Assembly (NCBI GenBank): GCA_943325515.2
Contig: CALPPS020000071.1
Coordinates: forward strand, 1-13,365
Reading direction: 5' to 3'
From: Flavobacterium psychrophilum
GTDB taxonomy: Bacteria > Bacteroidota > Bacteroidia > Flavobacteriales > Flavobacteriaceae
Length of the DNA stretch: 13,365 nt
In this document: positions 1-7,690 of the stretch, one piece after another
How positions within the stretch are numbered: position 1 is the first letter of the stretch
How the letters are laid out: every line of letters begins with the position of its first letter
Program-made: the position numbers and the translations under genes
Notes under the pieces: model-generated
The model's input: only the letters and a program-made list of their open reading frames with translations
The model's database searches: none
What the model was told of the DNA's origin: nothing

Positions 1-275
1 ACTATAAATTTTCGAGTTAAGTAAACTCCAATTAAAGAAGGGATAGCAAATTGTAGAGCAGTTTTAGGGACAACAAGATTTTTTTTAAAATTTTGAATGG
101 TACCAAATGCAGCGGTTGTTCCCACAATAAATAACGAATAGGCAGTTGCTATAATTGGGTTTAAACTTATCACGTACACTAAAATAGGCACGGTTAATAT
201 TGAACCACCACCGCCAGTAATTCCTAAAACAATTCCTATAAATAGAGCGCCTAAATATCCAAAAACTTCAAACAT
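1..275 (-). CDS. TauE/SafE-family membrane transporter (N-terminal part, cut by window edge)
   Basis: The first 91 codons of a gene reading leftward out of the window, starting at the ATG at 275-273. The translation begins MFEVFGYLGALFIGIVLGIT and continues with a run of four glycines (residues 21-24) and a Ser-Ile-Leu-Thr-Val-Pro stretch. A first hydrophobic helix followed by this glycine-rich turn is the hallmark of the TauE/SafE (formerly DUF81) family of inner-membrane permeases, linked to export or uptake of sulfite, sulfoacetate and other anions. Two further hydrophobic segments lie near residues 28-55 and 70-86. Full-length members usually have about 250-270 residues, so roughly two thirds is missing. 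The gene is divergent from the nuclease gene at 435. The family call is strong; the substrate cannot be told from this part. Confidence 0.85.
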   Translation of the reverse strand, partial: MFEVFGYLGALFIGIVLGITGGGGSILTVPILVYVISLNPIIATAYSLFIVGTTAAFGTIQNFKKNLVVPKTALQFAIPSLIGVYLTRKFI

Positions 276-408
276 TAATTATAAAAATTTTACCATAATG
301 TAAAAATAGTATAATTGTTTTAGAAATAACATTAATGTTTTTCATTTGTTAAATTAACAATTATTAATAATTTATTAATTTTTTTAAGTTTATATGTTTT
401 CTACTTAA

Positions 409-416
409 TATATTTG
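409..416 (+). promoter_or_regulatory. Probable -7 promoter element of the secreted nuclease gene
   Basis: TATATTTG matches the Bacteroidota -7 consensus TAnnTTTG exactly and ends 18 bases before the ATG at 435, giving a very short leader. No clear TTG is seen at the usual spacing upstream, so only the -7 half is well supported. The surrounding intergenic stretch (276-434) is otherwise very AT-rich, with a small palindrome, TTGTTAAATTAACAA, near 347-361. Confidence 0.5.
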
Positions 417-434
417 ACAATTAATTAAACCCTA

Positions 435-2417
435 ATGTTTAAAAAAATACTTTCGCTCTTGTTCTTTATTTCTTTTTCGTTTTCAAATGCACAAGTTGTT
501 ATCAACGAATTAGATGCTGATACGCCAAGTACTGATAACGAAGAATTTATTGAATTAAAATCAGCAACGCCTAATTTTTCATTAGATGGTTATGTACTAG
601 TTTTTTATAACGGTAGTACAACTGGTTTAACTTCTACAAGTTATTTTGCTCTAGATTTAGACGGTCAAATTACTGACATTAATGGTATAATTCATTTTGG
701 TAATTCACAAGTTTCACCCACGCCAAAAATTATTTTTCCTAGAGCCACGATTCAAAATGGTCCAGATGCTGTAGGATTGTATCTTGGTAATGCTTCTGAT
801 TTTCCTACTAATACTGTGGCAACTGCTGCTGGTTTGATAGATTTCATTGCTTATTCTAATAATGCAACAGTTCAACCTACTACTTTGATGTCAACTTTTG
901 GAACAATTATTTGTACCAATGAAAATCAAACTAGTTTAGCTTCTACAAAATCCATTCAAAGAAAAATTGACGGAACTTATGAAGTAAAAACTCCAACTCC
1001 AGGAATAAATAATGACGGTTCGGGTGTTGTTTTAACCTATTTATCAATGACACCAAGCGTTTCTTCAATTACAGAAGGACAAAGTTTTACCATTACATTC
1101 ACATCTTCTCAAGTAGTTACAGGTAATAATATAGTTGTCAATTTTGTTTTAAATAACGGAAGTTTTACTAATGCTGATTTTTCGGGAAATTTATCGGTTA
1201 CTATTCCTGTAGGAGCTACTTCTGGAAGCACAACAATTCAAGTTCTAGACGATGTTGTTAATGAAGGCGATGAAGAACTTTCTATTTTTATTGGAACTAT
1301 TCCAGCAGGTTATAGCTTGTATAATAACAATGTTATTATGCGGGTTAATGATATTAATTTTACGGTTTTACCTTTCGGAACTCCAGCAAATCCTACTTAT
1401 GGCAATGTTTCATCTACGGCGCCATCGGGTTATTATAGTTCCTTAGAAGGATTGTCAGGAGCAGCGTTAAAGCAAGCGCTTCAAGACATTATCGCCGATC
1501 ATTCGGTTGTTCGTGTGCATAATTATGATGATGTGTGGGACATTCTAAAAACTTCCGATCAAAATCCTGAAAACAGTAATCAAGTTTGGTTGATTTATAC
1601 AGAAACACCTCGTTCAAAGATTGATTTGCAATCTGGAAATAGTATTGTTGGTAAATGGAACAGAGAACATATTTATTGTCAATCTCGTGGAGGATTTGCA
1701 GCGGGTACGGATTATTTAACGCCAAATGCAGATGGAATTAACTTTTGGACAGCGACAACAGGAGCCAATGATATTGGAGCCGGAGTTTGTGATGCGCACC
1801 ATATTAGAGCTGTTGACGGTCAGGAAAATACTTCGAGGAACAATAGAAATTATGGAGTAGAATATAACGGACCAACTGACATTCTAACAACAACCTGGAA
1901 AGGCGATGCTGCAAGAGCCATTTTTTACATGTCTGTAAGATACAGTTTATTAAATGTTGTAAATGGAAATCCAACTGACGGAATAGCAGGACAAATAGGC
2001 GATTTAAATACGCTTTTGTCTTGGAATCATTTAGATGCATCGGATGATTTTGAAATGAACCGAAATAATTATATTTATACTTGGCAAAAAAACAGAAACC
2101 CATTTATTGATTATCCAAGCTTGGCTGATTATATTTTTGGGGCTAATTTTGGTCAACCTTGGTTTTCAACTTTATCAAACAGCAATTATAGTGATTCAAA
2201 AGTAGTTGTTTATCCAAATCCTGCTAAGGATTATTTTACCGTTTCTGGATTTGATACTGAAAGTAAAATTGAATTGTACAACACAGTTGGTTCAAAAGTT
2301 TTTGAGTCAGAATTTACAGGTGAACAACAATTCAATATTGATGTAACAGCTGGAATTTATTTTGCAAAAATCACCAATAATTCTAAAATTATAGTAAAGA
2401 AATTAATTTTGGAATAA
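435..2417 (+). CDS. Secreted endonuclease I-type nuclease with lamin-tail, Calx-beta-like and T9SS sorting domains
   Basis: A 660-residue exported nuclease. Residues 1-19 form a signal peptide (MFKK followed by a hydrophobic core, ending SNA before Q20). Residues 20-180 resemble a lamin-tail domain (VVINELDAD, then NEEFIELKS). Residues 205-310 resemble a Calx-beta repeat (TEGQSFTITF; DDVVNEGDEELSIFIG). Residues 333-575 are an endonuclease I (His-Me finger) domain. It has the motif WNREHIYCQSRGG with probable catalytic His412, then DAHHIRAVDGQENTSRNNR at 453-471 and the family's closing NRNPFIDYP at 553-561. The last 70 residues (from VVVYPNPAKDYF, about 591) are a type A sorting domain for the type IX secretion system. 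The protein should therefore cross the outer membrane and be released or surface-anchored, probably to degrade nucleic acids. The stop codon directly abuts the stop of convergent mnmE. Function by family; substrate is inferred. Confidence 0.9.
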   Translation: MFKKILSLLFFISFSFSNAQVVINELDADTPSTDNEEFIELKSATPNFSLDGYVLVFYNGSTTGLTSTSYFALDLDGQITDINGIIHFGNSQVSPTPKIIFPRATIQNGPDAVGLYLGNASDFPTNTVATAAGLIDFIAYSNNATVQPTTLMSTFGTIICTNENQTSLASTKSIQRKIDGTYEVKTPTPGINNDGSGVVLTYLSMTPSVSSITEGQSFTITFTSSQVVTGNNIVVNFVLNNGSFTNADFSGNLSVTIPVGATSGSTTIQVLDDVVNEGDEELSIFIGTIPAGYSLYNNNVIMRVNDINFTVLPFGTPANPTYGNVSSTAPSGYYSSLEGLSGAALKQALQDIIADHSVVRVHNYDDVWDILKTSDQNPENSNQVWLIYTETPRSKIDLQSGNSIVGKWNREHIYCQSRGGFAAGTDYLTPNADGINFWTATTGANDIGAGVCDAHHIRAVDGQENTSRNNRNYGVEYNGPTDILTTTWKGDAARAIFYMSVRYSLLNVVNGNPTDGIAGQIGDLNTLLSWNHLDASDDFEMNRNNYIYTWQKNRNPFIDYPSLADYIFGANFGQPWFSTLSNSNYSDSKVVVYPNPAKDYFTVSGFDTESKIELYNTVGSKVFESEFTGEQQFNIDVTAGIYFAKITNNSKIIVKKLILE

Positions 2418-3830
2418 TTACTTTCCGATACAGAAGTTAGCAAAAATATTCCCTAATAATTCATCATTAGTCACTTCGCCCGTTATCTCTCCAAAGTAAT
2501 ATAACGCTTGTCGGATATCTATCGCCATAAGGTCTGAGGGAAGACTAGCATTCAATCCAAATTTTACTTTTTGTATTTCTTCTAATGCTTTTAGTAATGA
2601 ATCGTAATGTCTTGTATTAGTGATTATTGTTTCGTTATTTCTAAGTGCTCCAGTATTGACAAAAGAGAGTAAGGTGTTTTTGAGTTCGTCGATGCCTGTT
2701 TTGTTTTTGGCGGAAATGAATATAGTTGTCGGTTCTCCGTTGACGGTTGTCAGTTTTTTATTTGTAATTGAAACAACATCTTCAGAAATTAAATCTTTTT
2801 TATTAATAACAATTATAATTGGTTTTTGAGGAAACTGATTTTTGGTTTTGTTAATTTCTATAATTAGATTTTGTAGTTTCCCGACAACCGTCAACTGACG
2901 ACCGTCTACCAAATATAACACTACCTGAGCTTGTTCTATCTTCTCAAAAGTTTTTTTAATACCGATGCTTTCTACCACATCAATTGTTTCACGAATTCCA
3001 GCGGTATCAATAAATCTAAAACTAATGCCGCCAATTACTAATTCATCTTCAATAGTATCACGAGTTGTTCCAGCAATCTCAGAAACGATCGCGCGTTCTT
3101 CATTCAACAAAGCATTTAATAAAGTCGATTTTCCCACATTGGGTTCGCCAACAATCGCAACAGGAATACCATTTTTAATTACATTTCCAATTGAAAACGA
3201 ATCGATTAAACGTTTTAATACAAACTCAATTCTAGTCAGTAATTCTGTAAATTGGGTTCTATCGGCAAACTCAACATCTTCTTCTGCAAAATCTAATTCT
3301 AATTCGATTAAAGATGCAAAATTCAAAAGTTCTTCTCTAAGTTTGGTAATTTCATTACTAAAACCGCCACGCATTTGCTGCATCGCAATTTGATGACTCG
3401 CTTCATTGTCAGATGAAATTAAATCAGCGACAGCTTCGGCCTGTGATAAATCAAGTTTTCCGTTCAGAAAAGCACGCAGCGTAAATTCTCCAGCTTGTGC
3501 CATTCGACATCCTTTTCGCAATAGTAATTGAATAATTTGTTGTTGAATATAAGTTGAACCGTGACATGAAATCTCTACAACATCTTCGCCAGTATAGGAA
3601 TGTGGGTTTTTGAATATTGAAAGCAACACTTGATCATACACCCTTGTATTTTCAACAATATGTCCGAGATGAATGGTATGTGTTTTTTGTTTTGAAATAG
3701 ATTTCCCCGAAACGGATTGGAATACTTGCTCAGCAATAGTAAGCGAATTTTTTCCCGAAAGTCGAATAATTGCAATCGCTCCAGCACCTGACGGTGAGGC
3801 TAAGGCAACAATAGTTTCTTGTGAGATCAT
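2418..3830 (-). CDS. mnmE: tRNA modification GTPase MnmE (TrmE)
   Basis: MnmE works with MnmG to install the carboxymethylaminomethyl group (or related groups) on uridine 34 of tRNAs that read two-family codon boxes. The 470 residues show the whole architecture. The N-terminal folate-binding domain begins MISQETIVALASPSGAGAIA. A helical domain is split around a G domain with P-loop GEPNVGKS (228-235), switch TTRDT (255-259), DTAG (275-278), NKKD (343-346) and SAK (373-375). The C-terminus ends FCIGK (466-470), carrying the family's conserved cysteine (Cys467). The start matches the family. The gene lies 35 bases beyond the dnaN terminator and has its own -7 box. Oddity: two stretches of the G domain (residues 308-317 and 358-369) are encoded by 7-bp-periodic DNA of the same kind as the intergenic array at 7522-7689. 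All GTPase motifs remain, so the protein is probably functional. Confidence 0.97.
   Translation of the reverse strand: MISQETIVALASPSGAGAIAIIRLSGKNSLTIAEQVFQSVSGKSISKQKTHTIHLGHIVENTRVYDQVLLSIFKNPHSYTGEDVVEISCHGSTYIQQQIIQLLLRKGCRMAQAGEFTLRAFLNGKLDLSQAEAVADLISSDNEASHQIAMQQMRGGFSNEITKLREELLNFASLIELELDFAEEDVEFADRTQFTELLTRIEFVLKRLIDSFSIGNVIKNGIPVAIVGEPNVGKSTLLNALLNEERAIVSEIAGTTRDTIEDELVIGGISFRFIDTAGIRETIDVVESIGIKKTFEKIEQAQVVLYLVDGRQLTVVGKLQNLIIEINKTKNQFPQKPIIIVINKKDLISEDVVSITNKKLTTVNGEPTTIFISAKNKTGIDELKNTLLSFVNTGALRNNETIITNTRHYDSLLKALEEIQKVKFGLNASLPSDLMAIDIRQALYYFGEITGEVTNDELLGNIFANFCIGK
2725..2759 (+). repeat. Heptad repeat arm inside mnmE, plus orientation
   Basis: Five consecutive 7-base units fit GTTNTCN loosely: GTTGTCG, GTTCTCC, GTTGACG, GTTGTCA and GTTTTTT. 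They are read antisense by mnmE and encode residues 358-369, between the G4 and G5 motifs. The inner 13 bases (2739-2751) are repeated exactly in inverted orientation at 2883-2895. Confidence 0.6.
2882..2909 (-). repeat. Heptad repeat arm inside mnmE, minus orientation
   Basis: Four 7-base units read on the minus strand: GTAGACG, GTCGTCA, GTTGACG and GTTGTCG. They encode MnmE residues 308-317, just after the G3 region. This arm faces the one at 2725-2759, with a perfect 13-bp inverted match (GTTGACGGTTGTC) and a 131-base gap. Confidence 0.6.
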
Positions 3831-3844
3831 TTCTTGAATTTGAG

Positions 3845-3852
3845 CAAAGGTA
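3845..3852 (-). promoter_or_regulatory. Probable -7 promoter element of mnmE
   Basis: On the minus strand this reads TACCTTTG, an exact TAnnTTTG match, 14 bases before the mnmE ATG. It lies just downstream of the dnaN terminator, so mnmE can be transcribed on its own. No good TTG is seen at -33; that position falls in the terminator stem. Confidence 0.5.
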
Positions 3853-3864
3853 AAACTTTATAAA

Positions 3865-3900
3865 TAAAAAAACCGTCCTAATTTTTCAATCGGACGGTTT
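3865..3900 (-). terminator. Intrinsic terminator of dnaN
   Basis: A 9-bp perfect stem, AAACCGTCC with GGACGGTTT (3870-3878 and 3892-3900), closes a 13-base loop. On the minus strand it is followed by a run of T. It begins 25 bases after the dnaN stop codon and separates dnaN from mnmE. Confidence 0.85.
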
Positions 3901-3925
3901 ATCAGTATAAAGGTTAATTTATTAT

Positions 3926-5044
3926 TTAGTTATTCAACATTACTGGCATAACAAGCATAGTAACTGTTTCGCCTTCGTCTAATCCATCAATAGGAGTTAA
4001 AATTCCAGCGCGATTTGGCATAGACATTTCAAGCATTATTTCATCGGAAGTTAAATTGGTCAACATTTCAGAAAGAAAACGGGAATTGAAGCCAATTTGC
4101 ATATCATCTCCTTGATAATCACAAGTCAATCTTTCTTCAGCTTTGTTGGAGTAATCGATATCCTCTGCAGAAATATTTAATTCAGCTCCAGCAATTTTCA
4201 AACGAATTTGGTGTGTGGTTTTATTTGAGAAGATGGCAACACGACGTACAGAATTTAATAATAAAACTCTGTTAATCATTAATTTATTTGGATTTTCTTT
4301 TGGAATAACGGCTTCATAATTTGGGTATTTTCCGTCAATCAAGCGACACATTAATACATAACTGTCAAAAGAGAAAGTAGCATTTGAATCATTATATTCT
4401 ATGGTAACATCTGATTCAGAAGTTCCTAAAATGCTTTTTAAAATATTTAAAGGTTTCTTTGGCATAATGAAATCAGCTACTTGAGAAGCTTTTACATCAG
4501 CACGGGCATATTTCACTAATTTATGAGCATCTGTTGCAACAAAAATTAATCCTTCCGGAGAAAATTGGAAGAAGACACCACTCATTACCGGTCTTAAATC
4601 ATCATTTCCTGCAGCAAAAATAGTTTTGCTGATGGCAGTAGCCAACACATCTGATGGAACAACAGTTGAAGATGGATCATCTAAGCTTACCGATTTAGGA
4701 AACTCTTCGCCTGGAGCATAAGCAATGGCATATTTTCCAGAATTTGAACTGATTTCGATAGTGCTATTTTCCTCAACCGTAAAAGTTAACGGTTGTTCTG
4801 GAAATGTTTTTAGAATATCTAATAACAATTTAGCAGGAACTGCAACACTCCCTTTACTATTAGAATCTATTTCTAAAGTTGCAGACATTGTAGTCTCTAA
4901 ATCAGAGGCAGATACGGTTAATGCATTACTATCTAATTCGAATAGAAAGTTATCTAAAATTGGCAAGGTGTTACTGCTGTTGATAACACTACCTAAAACC
5001 TGTAATTGTTTTAATAAGTAGGAACTCGATACTATAAATTTCAT
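3926..5044 (-). CDS. dnaN: DNA polymerase III beta sliding clamp
   Basis: The ring-shaped clamp that holds DNA polymerase III and partner proteins on DNA. The 372 residues match the usual length. Visible landmarks are the N-terminal MKFIVSSSYLLKQLQ, TLPILDNFLFEL at 26-37, LRPVMSGVFF at 150-159, TDAHKLV at 171-177 (ATDGHRLA in Escherichia coli), LIDGKYPNY at 235-243, and the C-terminal MPVML near 366-370, which corresponds to the MPMRL that closes the partner-binding pocket. The gene has its own well-formed promoter immediately upstream and a strong terminator downstream, so it is probably expressed largely as a single gene, although no terminator separates it from gldG. dnaA is not next to it here. 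Confidence 0.97.
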   Translation of the reverse strand: MKFIVSSSYLLKQLQVLGSVINSSNTLPILDNFLFELDSNALTVSASDLETTMSATLEIDSNSKGSVAVPAKLLLDILKTFPEQPLTFTVEENSTIEISSNSGKYAIAYAPGEEFPKSVSLDDPSSTVVPSDVLATAISKTIFAAGNDDLRPVMSGVFFQFSPEGLIFVATDAHKLVKYARADVKASQVADFIMPKKPLNILKSILGTSESDVTIEYNDSNATFSFDSYVLMCRLIDGKYPNYEAVIPKENPNKLMINRVLLLNSVRRVAIFSNKTTHQIRLKIAGAELNISAEDIDYSNKAEERLTCDYQGDDMQIGFNSRFLSEMLTNLTSDEIMLEMSMPNRAGILTPIDGLDEGETVTMLVMPVMLNN

Positions 5045-5060
5045 ATGAATTTAATTTTTA

Positions 5061-5090
5061 CAAATATATCTTAAAGTAATAGATTTCAAA
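5061..5090 (-). promoter_or_regulatory. Promoter of dnaN
   Basis: On the minus strand, TTTG (5090-5087), an 18-base spacer and TATATTTG (5068-5061) match the Bacteroidota two-part promoter. The -7 box ends 16 bases before the dnaN ATG. Confidence 0.75.
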
Positions 5091-5106
5091 AAGTTTTTTA
5101 TTAACA

Positions 5107-6789
5107 TTACTTGCTATATTTTCTCTTGCGTAAAATGGTAAATACTAGACCAAATAATAACAAAATTATTATTGGAACTGCTACAGTTATGATTTGAGAG
5201 TAGGTATAATTTGCATATACTTTTTCTTTGTCTAATAATGGTAAATCGACTTCCTTGCTACGAATGTTAATAAGTCCATTATCATCTAACAAATAATTGA
5301 CACAATTCATCATAAACTCTTTATTAGCATATAGGTTATTGGTCCACTTATCATAGCCTAATTCTAAAGGTTGGAAGTTTTTGTCTAATTGATTTTTAAT
5401 CACATCACCATCAGAAATCACAATCATTTTATTTTCTTTTCCTATGTTTTGAAAAGTATTAGCTCTAAAAGGTAACACACGATTTTCATACATTGAATGA
5501 AATTGTCCTTCTAATAAAACAGCAACTGGATAATTTCCATTTCCAATAAAATCCTTTTGTTCTGGTCGTTCTGAAACCATTTTTAAATTAATTTCCGATG
5601 GTGTTCCCACTACTTTTGAATACTTTGAAGATTGCAGTAAAACGGTCTTTTTAATGTCATTTTTCAAGGGTTCAATAGGATTTGAAAACTCAAATTTAAT
5701 TCCGTCAAGGTTGCTTACAATAGGATTTTTTATTGATGGATAAATCATTGGTGAAAAGAACCAAGGATATTGAGTATATTGGGTAGCGCTCCCTTGTTCG
5801 CCAGTTGCTAAAGCGATTGGTGTTGCCATTAAATCTTTTATCAATTCAGGATGCAAGCGAATGCCATATTTGAAAAACATATCGTTCAAATTCAAATCTC
5901 TAGGAAATGCTAAATTTGATCCAGTTTCGTTATACAAACTATCCATTTCCATATTAACTTGATCTACTAACCAAAGTGTTTTTCCACCATTGATTATGAA
6001 TTGGTCTATTACTTGTTTTTCTTCATCTGTAAAAGCTTCTGTTGGCTTAGCAATTACAGCTAAATCGTATTTCTGAAGGTATTTTAAAGTCTCATTTGGA
6101 CTTTTGGCGACAGAGTCTAAAGTAAATGGTCCAATATAATAGTTATCTTTTACTGACTTAATAAAATCAGCAATATATCGGTCCTGTAATTCTCCATTTC
6201 CATTTAAAATCACTACTTTTTTTTGCTTTGTTTTAGATACTGTATTTATAGCATTGGCAAAAGCATATTCCAAATGTTGTACAGAGCTTACTACTTTTTT
6301 AGCAGTAGAAGCGCCCATTATATTTTTCAATAAAGGCACTTTAATAGAACGACTGCTGCAAGTAGCTACTGCCCATGGAAAAACAACTTCTTGTGTTTGT
6401 TGTCCTTTGTCGTTTACGGTAACATTAACGGGTATCATACCGCGCTCAATAAACGATTGCATAGTTTTATCCTTTTGTTCCTCGTCTTCAAGTGGATTGA
6501 TAAATTGAATTATAATATTTGAATTTTGGGACTTAAACTCTTCTAATAATTGCTTTGTTTCTGTTTGTAATTTCTTGAATTCTCCTGGAAATTCTCCTTC
6601 GAGAAAAACATCAATATATAATGGTTCTTTTACTTCACTTACAATTTTTAATGAGGTTTGAGAAAGCGTATATCTTTTATCAGCTGTAAGGTCAAAACGC
6701 TTGAAAACAAAATGACCAGCAAGATTAAAAACTACAATAATAAGAAATGTAGTTGCTATTTTTTTGAAGTTATTTTTTTTGGCACTCAT
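5107..6789 (-). CDS. gldG: Gliding motility-associated ABC transporter substrate-binding protein GldG
   Basis: GldG is the large periplasm-facing part of the GldA-GldF-GldG ABC transporter, described for gliding in Flavobacterium johnsoniae. The 560 residues show one N-terminal membrane helix (about 11-30) after a lysine-rich start. A long extracytoplasmic domain of the ABC-type unknown-substrate or GldG class follows (RFDLTADKRYTLSQTSL near 31-47; NGNGELQDRY and TEAFTDEEKQVIDQF further on). A C-terminal membrane helix at about 533-553 is followed by RKRKYSK on the cytoplasmic side. The ATG overlaps the gldF stop by one base (TAATG), which suggests translational coupling. No ATPase gene gldA is in the window, as expected where gldA is unlinked. 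No terminator is visible between gldG and dnaN. Confidence 0.93.
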   Translation of the reverse strand: MSAKKNNFKKIATTFLIIVVFNLAGHFVFKRFDLTADKRYTLSQTSLKIVSEVKEPLYIDVFLEGEFPGEFKKLQTETKQLLEEFKSQNSNIIIQFINPLEDEEQKDKTMQSFIERGMIPVNVTVNDKGQQTQEVVFPWAVATCSSRSIKVPLLKNIMGASTAKKVVSSVQHLEYAFANAINTVSKTKQKKVVILNGNGELQDRYIADFIKSVKDNYYIGPFTLDSVAKSPNETLKYLQKYDLAVIAKPTEAFTDEEKQVIDQFIINGGKTLWLVDQVNMEMDSLYNETGSNLAFPRDLNLNDMFFKYGIRLHPELIKDLMATPIALATGEQGSATQYTQYPWFFSPMIYPSIKNPIVSNLDGIKFEFSNPIEPLKNDIKKTVLLQSSKYSKVVGTPSEINLKMVSERPEQKDFIGNGNYPVAVLLEGQFHSMYENRVLPFRANTFQNIGKENKMIVISDGDVIKNQLDKNFQPLELGYDKWTNNLYANKEFMMNCVNYLLDDNGLINIRSKEVDLPLLDKEKVYANYTYSQIITVAVPIIILLLFGLVFTILRKRKYSK

Positions 6790-7514
6790 TACGATTTCAA
6801 GGATTTTAATTTAAAAACAGTAAGCGATAAAAATAAATAGGTAATACTCAAAAAATATAAAACATCTCGAGTGTCAATAACTCCTAGAGACATACTTTTG
6901 AAATGATAATCCATGCCAGTTTTAGCAATATTTTCTTCAAAACCTTTTACATAAGTTGATACACCCTCAAAGCCATAATAAATTGCAAAGCATATAAATA
7001 CGGATAGTAAGAATGCTACAATCTGATTTTCTGAAAGCGTAGAAGTGAAGATGCCAATAGAAGTGTAGGAAGCCACTAAAAATAAAAGTCCGAAATAAGA
7101 ACCAATAGTACTTCCCAAATCAATATTACCCTCTGGTAGTCCTAAATTAGAAATTACATAAACATAAACCAAAGTAGGAATCAAAGCGATTACAATCAAC
7201 AGAAACGAACCTAAAAATTTTCCGTTTACAATTTGCCAAATGGATAATGGTTTGGTCAACAAAAGCTCAATTGTTCCTTGTTTCTTTTCATCCGAAAAAC
7301 TGCGCATTGTCACCGCTGGAATTAGAAAAATTAATATCCAAGGTGCTAAAGTGAAAAACGGACTTAAATCAGCAAATCCGCTTTGTAAGATGTTATATTC
7401 ACCATCAAAAACCCAAAGAAATAATCCGTTCAGTAACAGGAAAATGGCAATAACCAAGTAGCCAATTGGCGAACCAAAAAAAGATTTTATTTCTCGTAAT
7501 GCGATAGATTTCAT
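6789..7514 (-). CDS. gldF: Gliding motility-associated ABC transporter permease GldF
   Basis: The membrane permease partner of GldG. The 241 residues form about six hydrophobic helices, near 17-36, 53-69, 100-121, 139-160, 164-181 and 217-235. The cytoplasmic loop FSDEKKQGTIELLLTKPLS (73-91) is typical of ABC-2 type permeases and should contact the ATPase. The protein starts MKSIALREIKSFFGSPIGYL, a conserved opening for this family. The gene is the first of the gldF-gldG pair, and the two overlap by one base. No TAnnTTTG box is visible in the gap upstream, which consists almost wholly of heptad repeats, so transcription may come from the promoter at 8892-8899 through the two upstream genes. 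Confidence 0.93.
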   Translation of the reverse strand: MKSIALREIKSFFGSPIGYLVIAIFLLLNGLFLWVFDGEYNILQSGFADLSPFFTLAPWILIFLIPAVTMRSFSDEKKQGTIELLLTKPLSIWQIVNGKFLGSFLLIVIALIPTLVYVYVISNLGLPEGNIDLGSTIGSYFGLLFLVASYTSIGIFTSTLSENQIVAFLLSVFICFAIYYGFEGVSTYVKGFEENIAKTGMDYHFKSMSLGVIDTRDVLYFLSITYLFLSLTVFKLKSLKS

Positions 7515-7521
7515 ATTTTTT

Positions 7522-7633
7522 GTTTTCTATTATCTGTTTTCAGTTCTCTGTTTTCAGTTTTCTGTTTTCTGTTTTCAGTTTTCTGTTTTCAGTTTTCAGT
7601 TCTCTGTTTTCAGTTCTCTGTTTTCAGTTTTCA
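7522..7633 (+). repeat. Heptad tandem array, arm 1 (GTTYTCW units)
   Basis: Sixteen contiguous 7-base units in perfect phase. All but one (ATTATCT at 7529-7535) are GTTTTCT, GTTTTCA or GTTCTCT. The array runs from 8 bases upstream of the gldF start and lies in its 5' region, read as GAAAAC-type units on the gldF strand. It is non-coding. Confidence 0.9.
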
Positions 7634-7647
7634 ATCTTTTACTCTTA

Positions 7648-7689
7648 ACCGATAACTCCTAACCGAAAACCGAAAACCGTTAACTGATA
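7648..7689 (-). repeat. Heptad tandem array, arm 2 (inverted units)
   Basis: The 7-base phase continues after two degenerate units, but the units are now the reverse complement type. On the minus strand they read GTTATCA, GTTAACG, GTTTTCG, GTTTTCG, GTTAGGA and GTTATCG. This arm starts one base after the stop codon of the ABM gene. Arms 1 and 2 contain GTTTTCAGTTTTC (7620-7632) and GAAAACCGAAAAC (7665-7677), which can pair. Confidence 0.8.
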
Positions 7690-7690
7690 A

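Noticed and set aside
340..385. AT-rich palindromes between the transporter and nuclease genes as an operator or terminator
   Set aside because: The stems are short and purely AT, which is common by chance in DNA of this composition.
1804..2103. A 99-codon minus-strand frame inside the nuclease gene, and similar shadows at 1252-1446 and 1489-1725
   Set aside because: All overlap the well-supported nuclease domain in other frames and show no domain, signal or promoter.
2965..3393. A 142-codon open frame on the plus strand within mnmE
   Set aside because: It is antisense to highly conserved GTPase motifs, is rich in Ser and Ile as expected for a reversed frame, and has no recognisable domain or promoter.
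7522..7689. Possible CRISPR array
   Set aside because: The units are 7 bases, contiguous and without unique spacers, and no cas gene is nearby. It is a tandem simple repeat.
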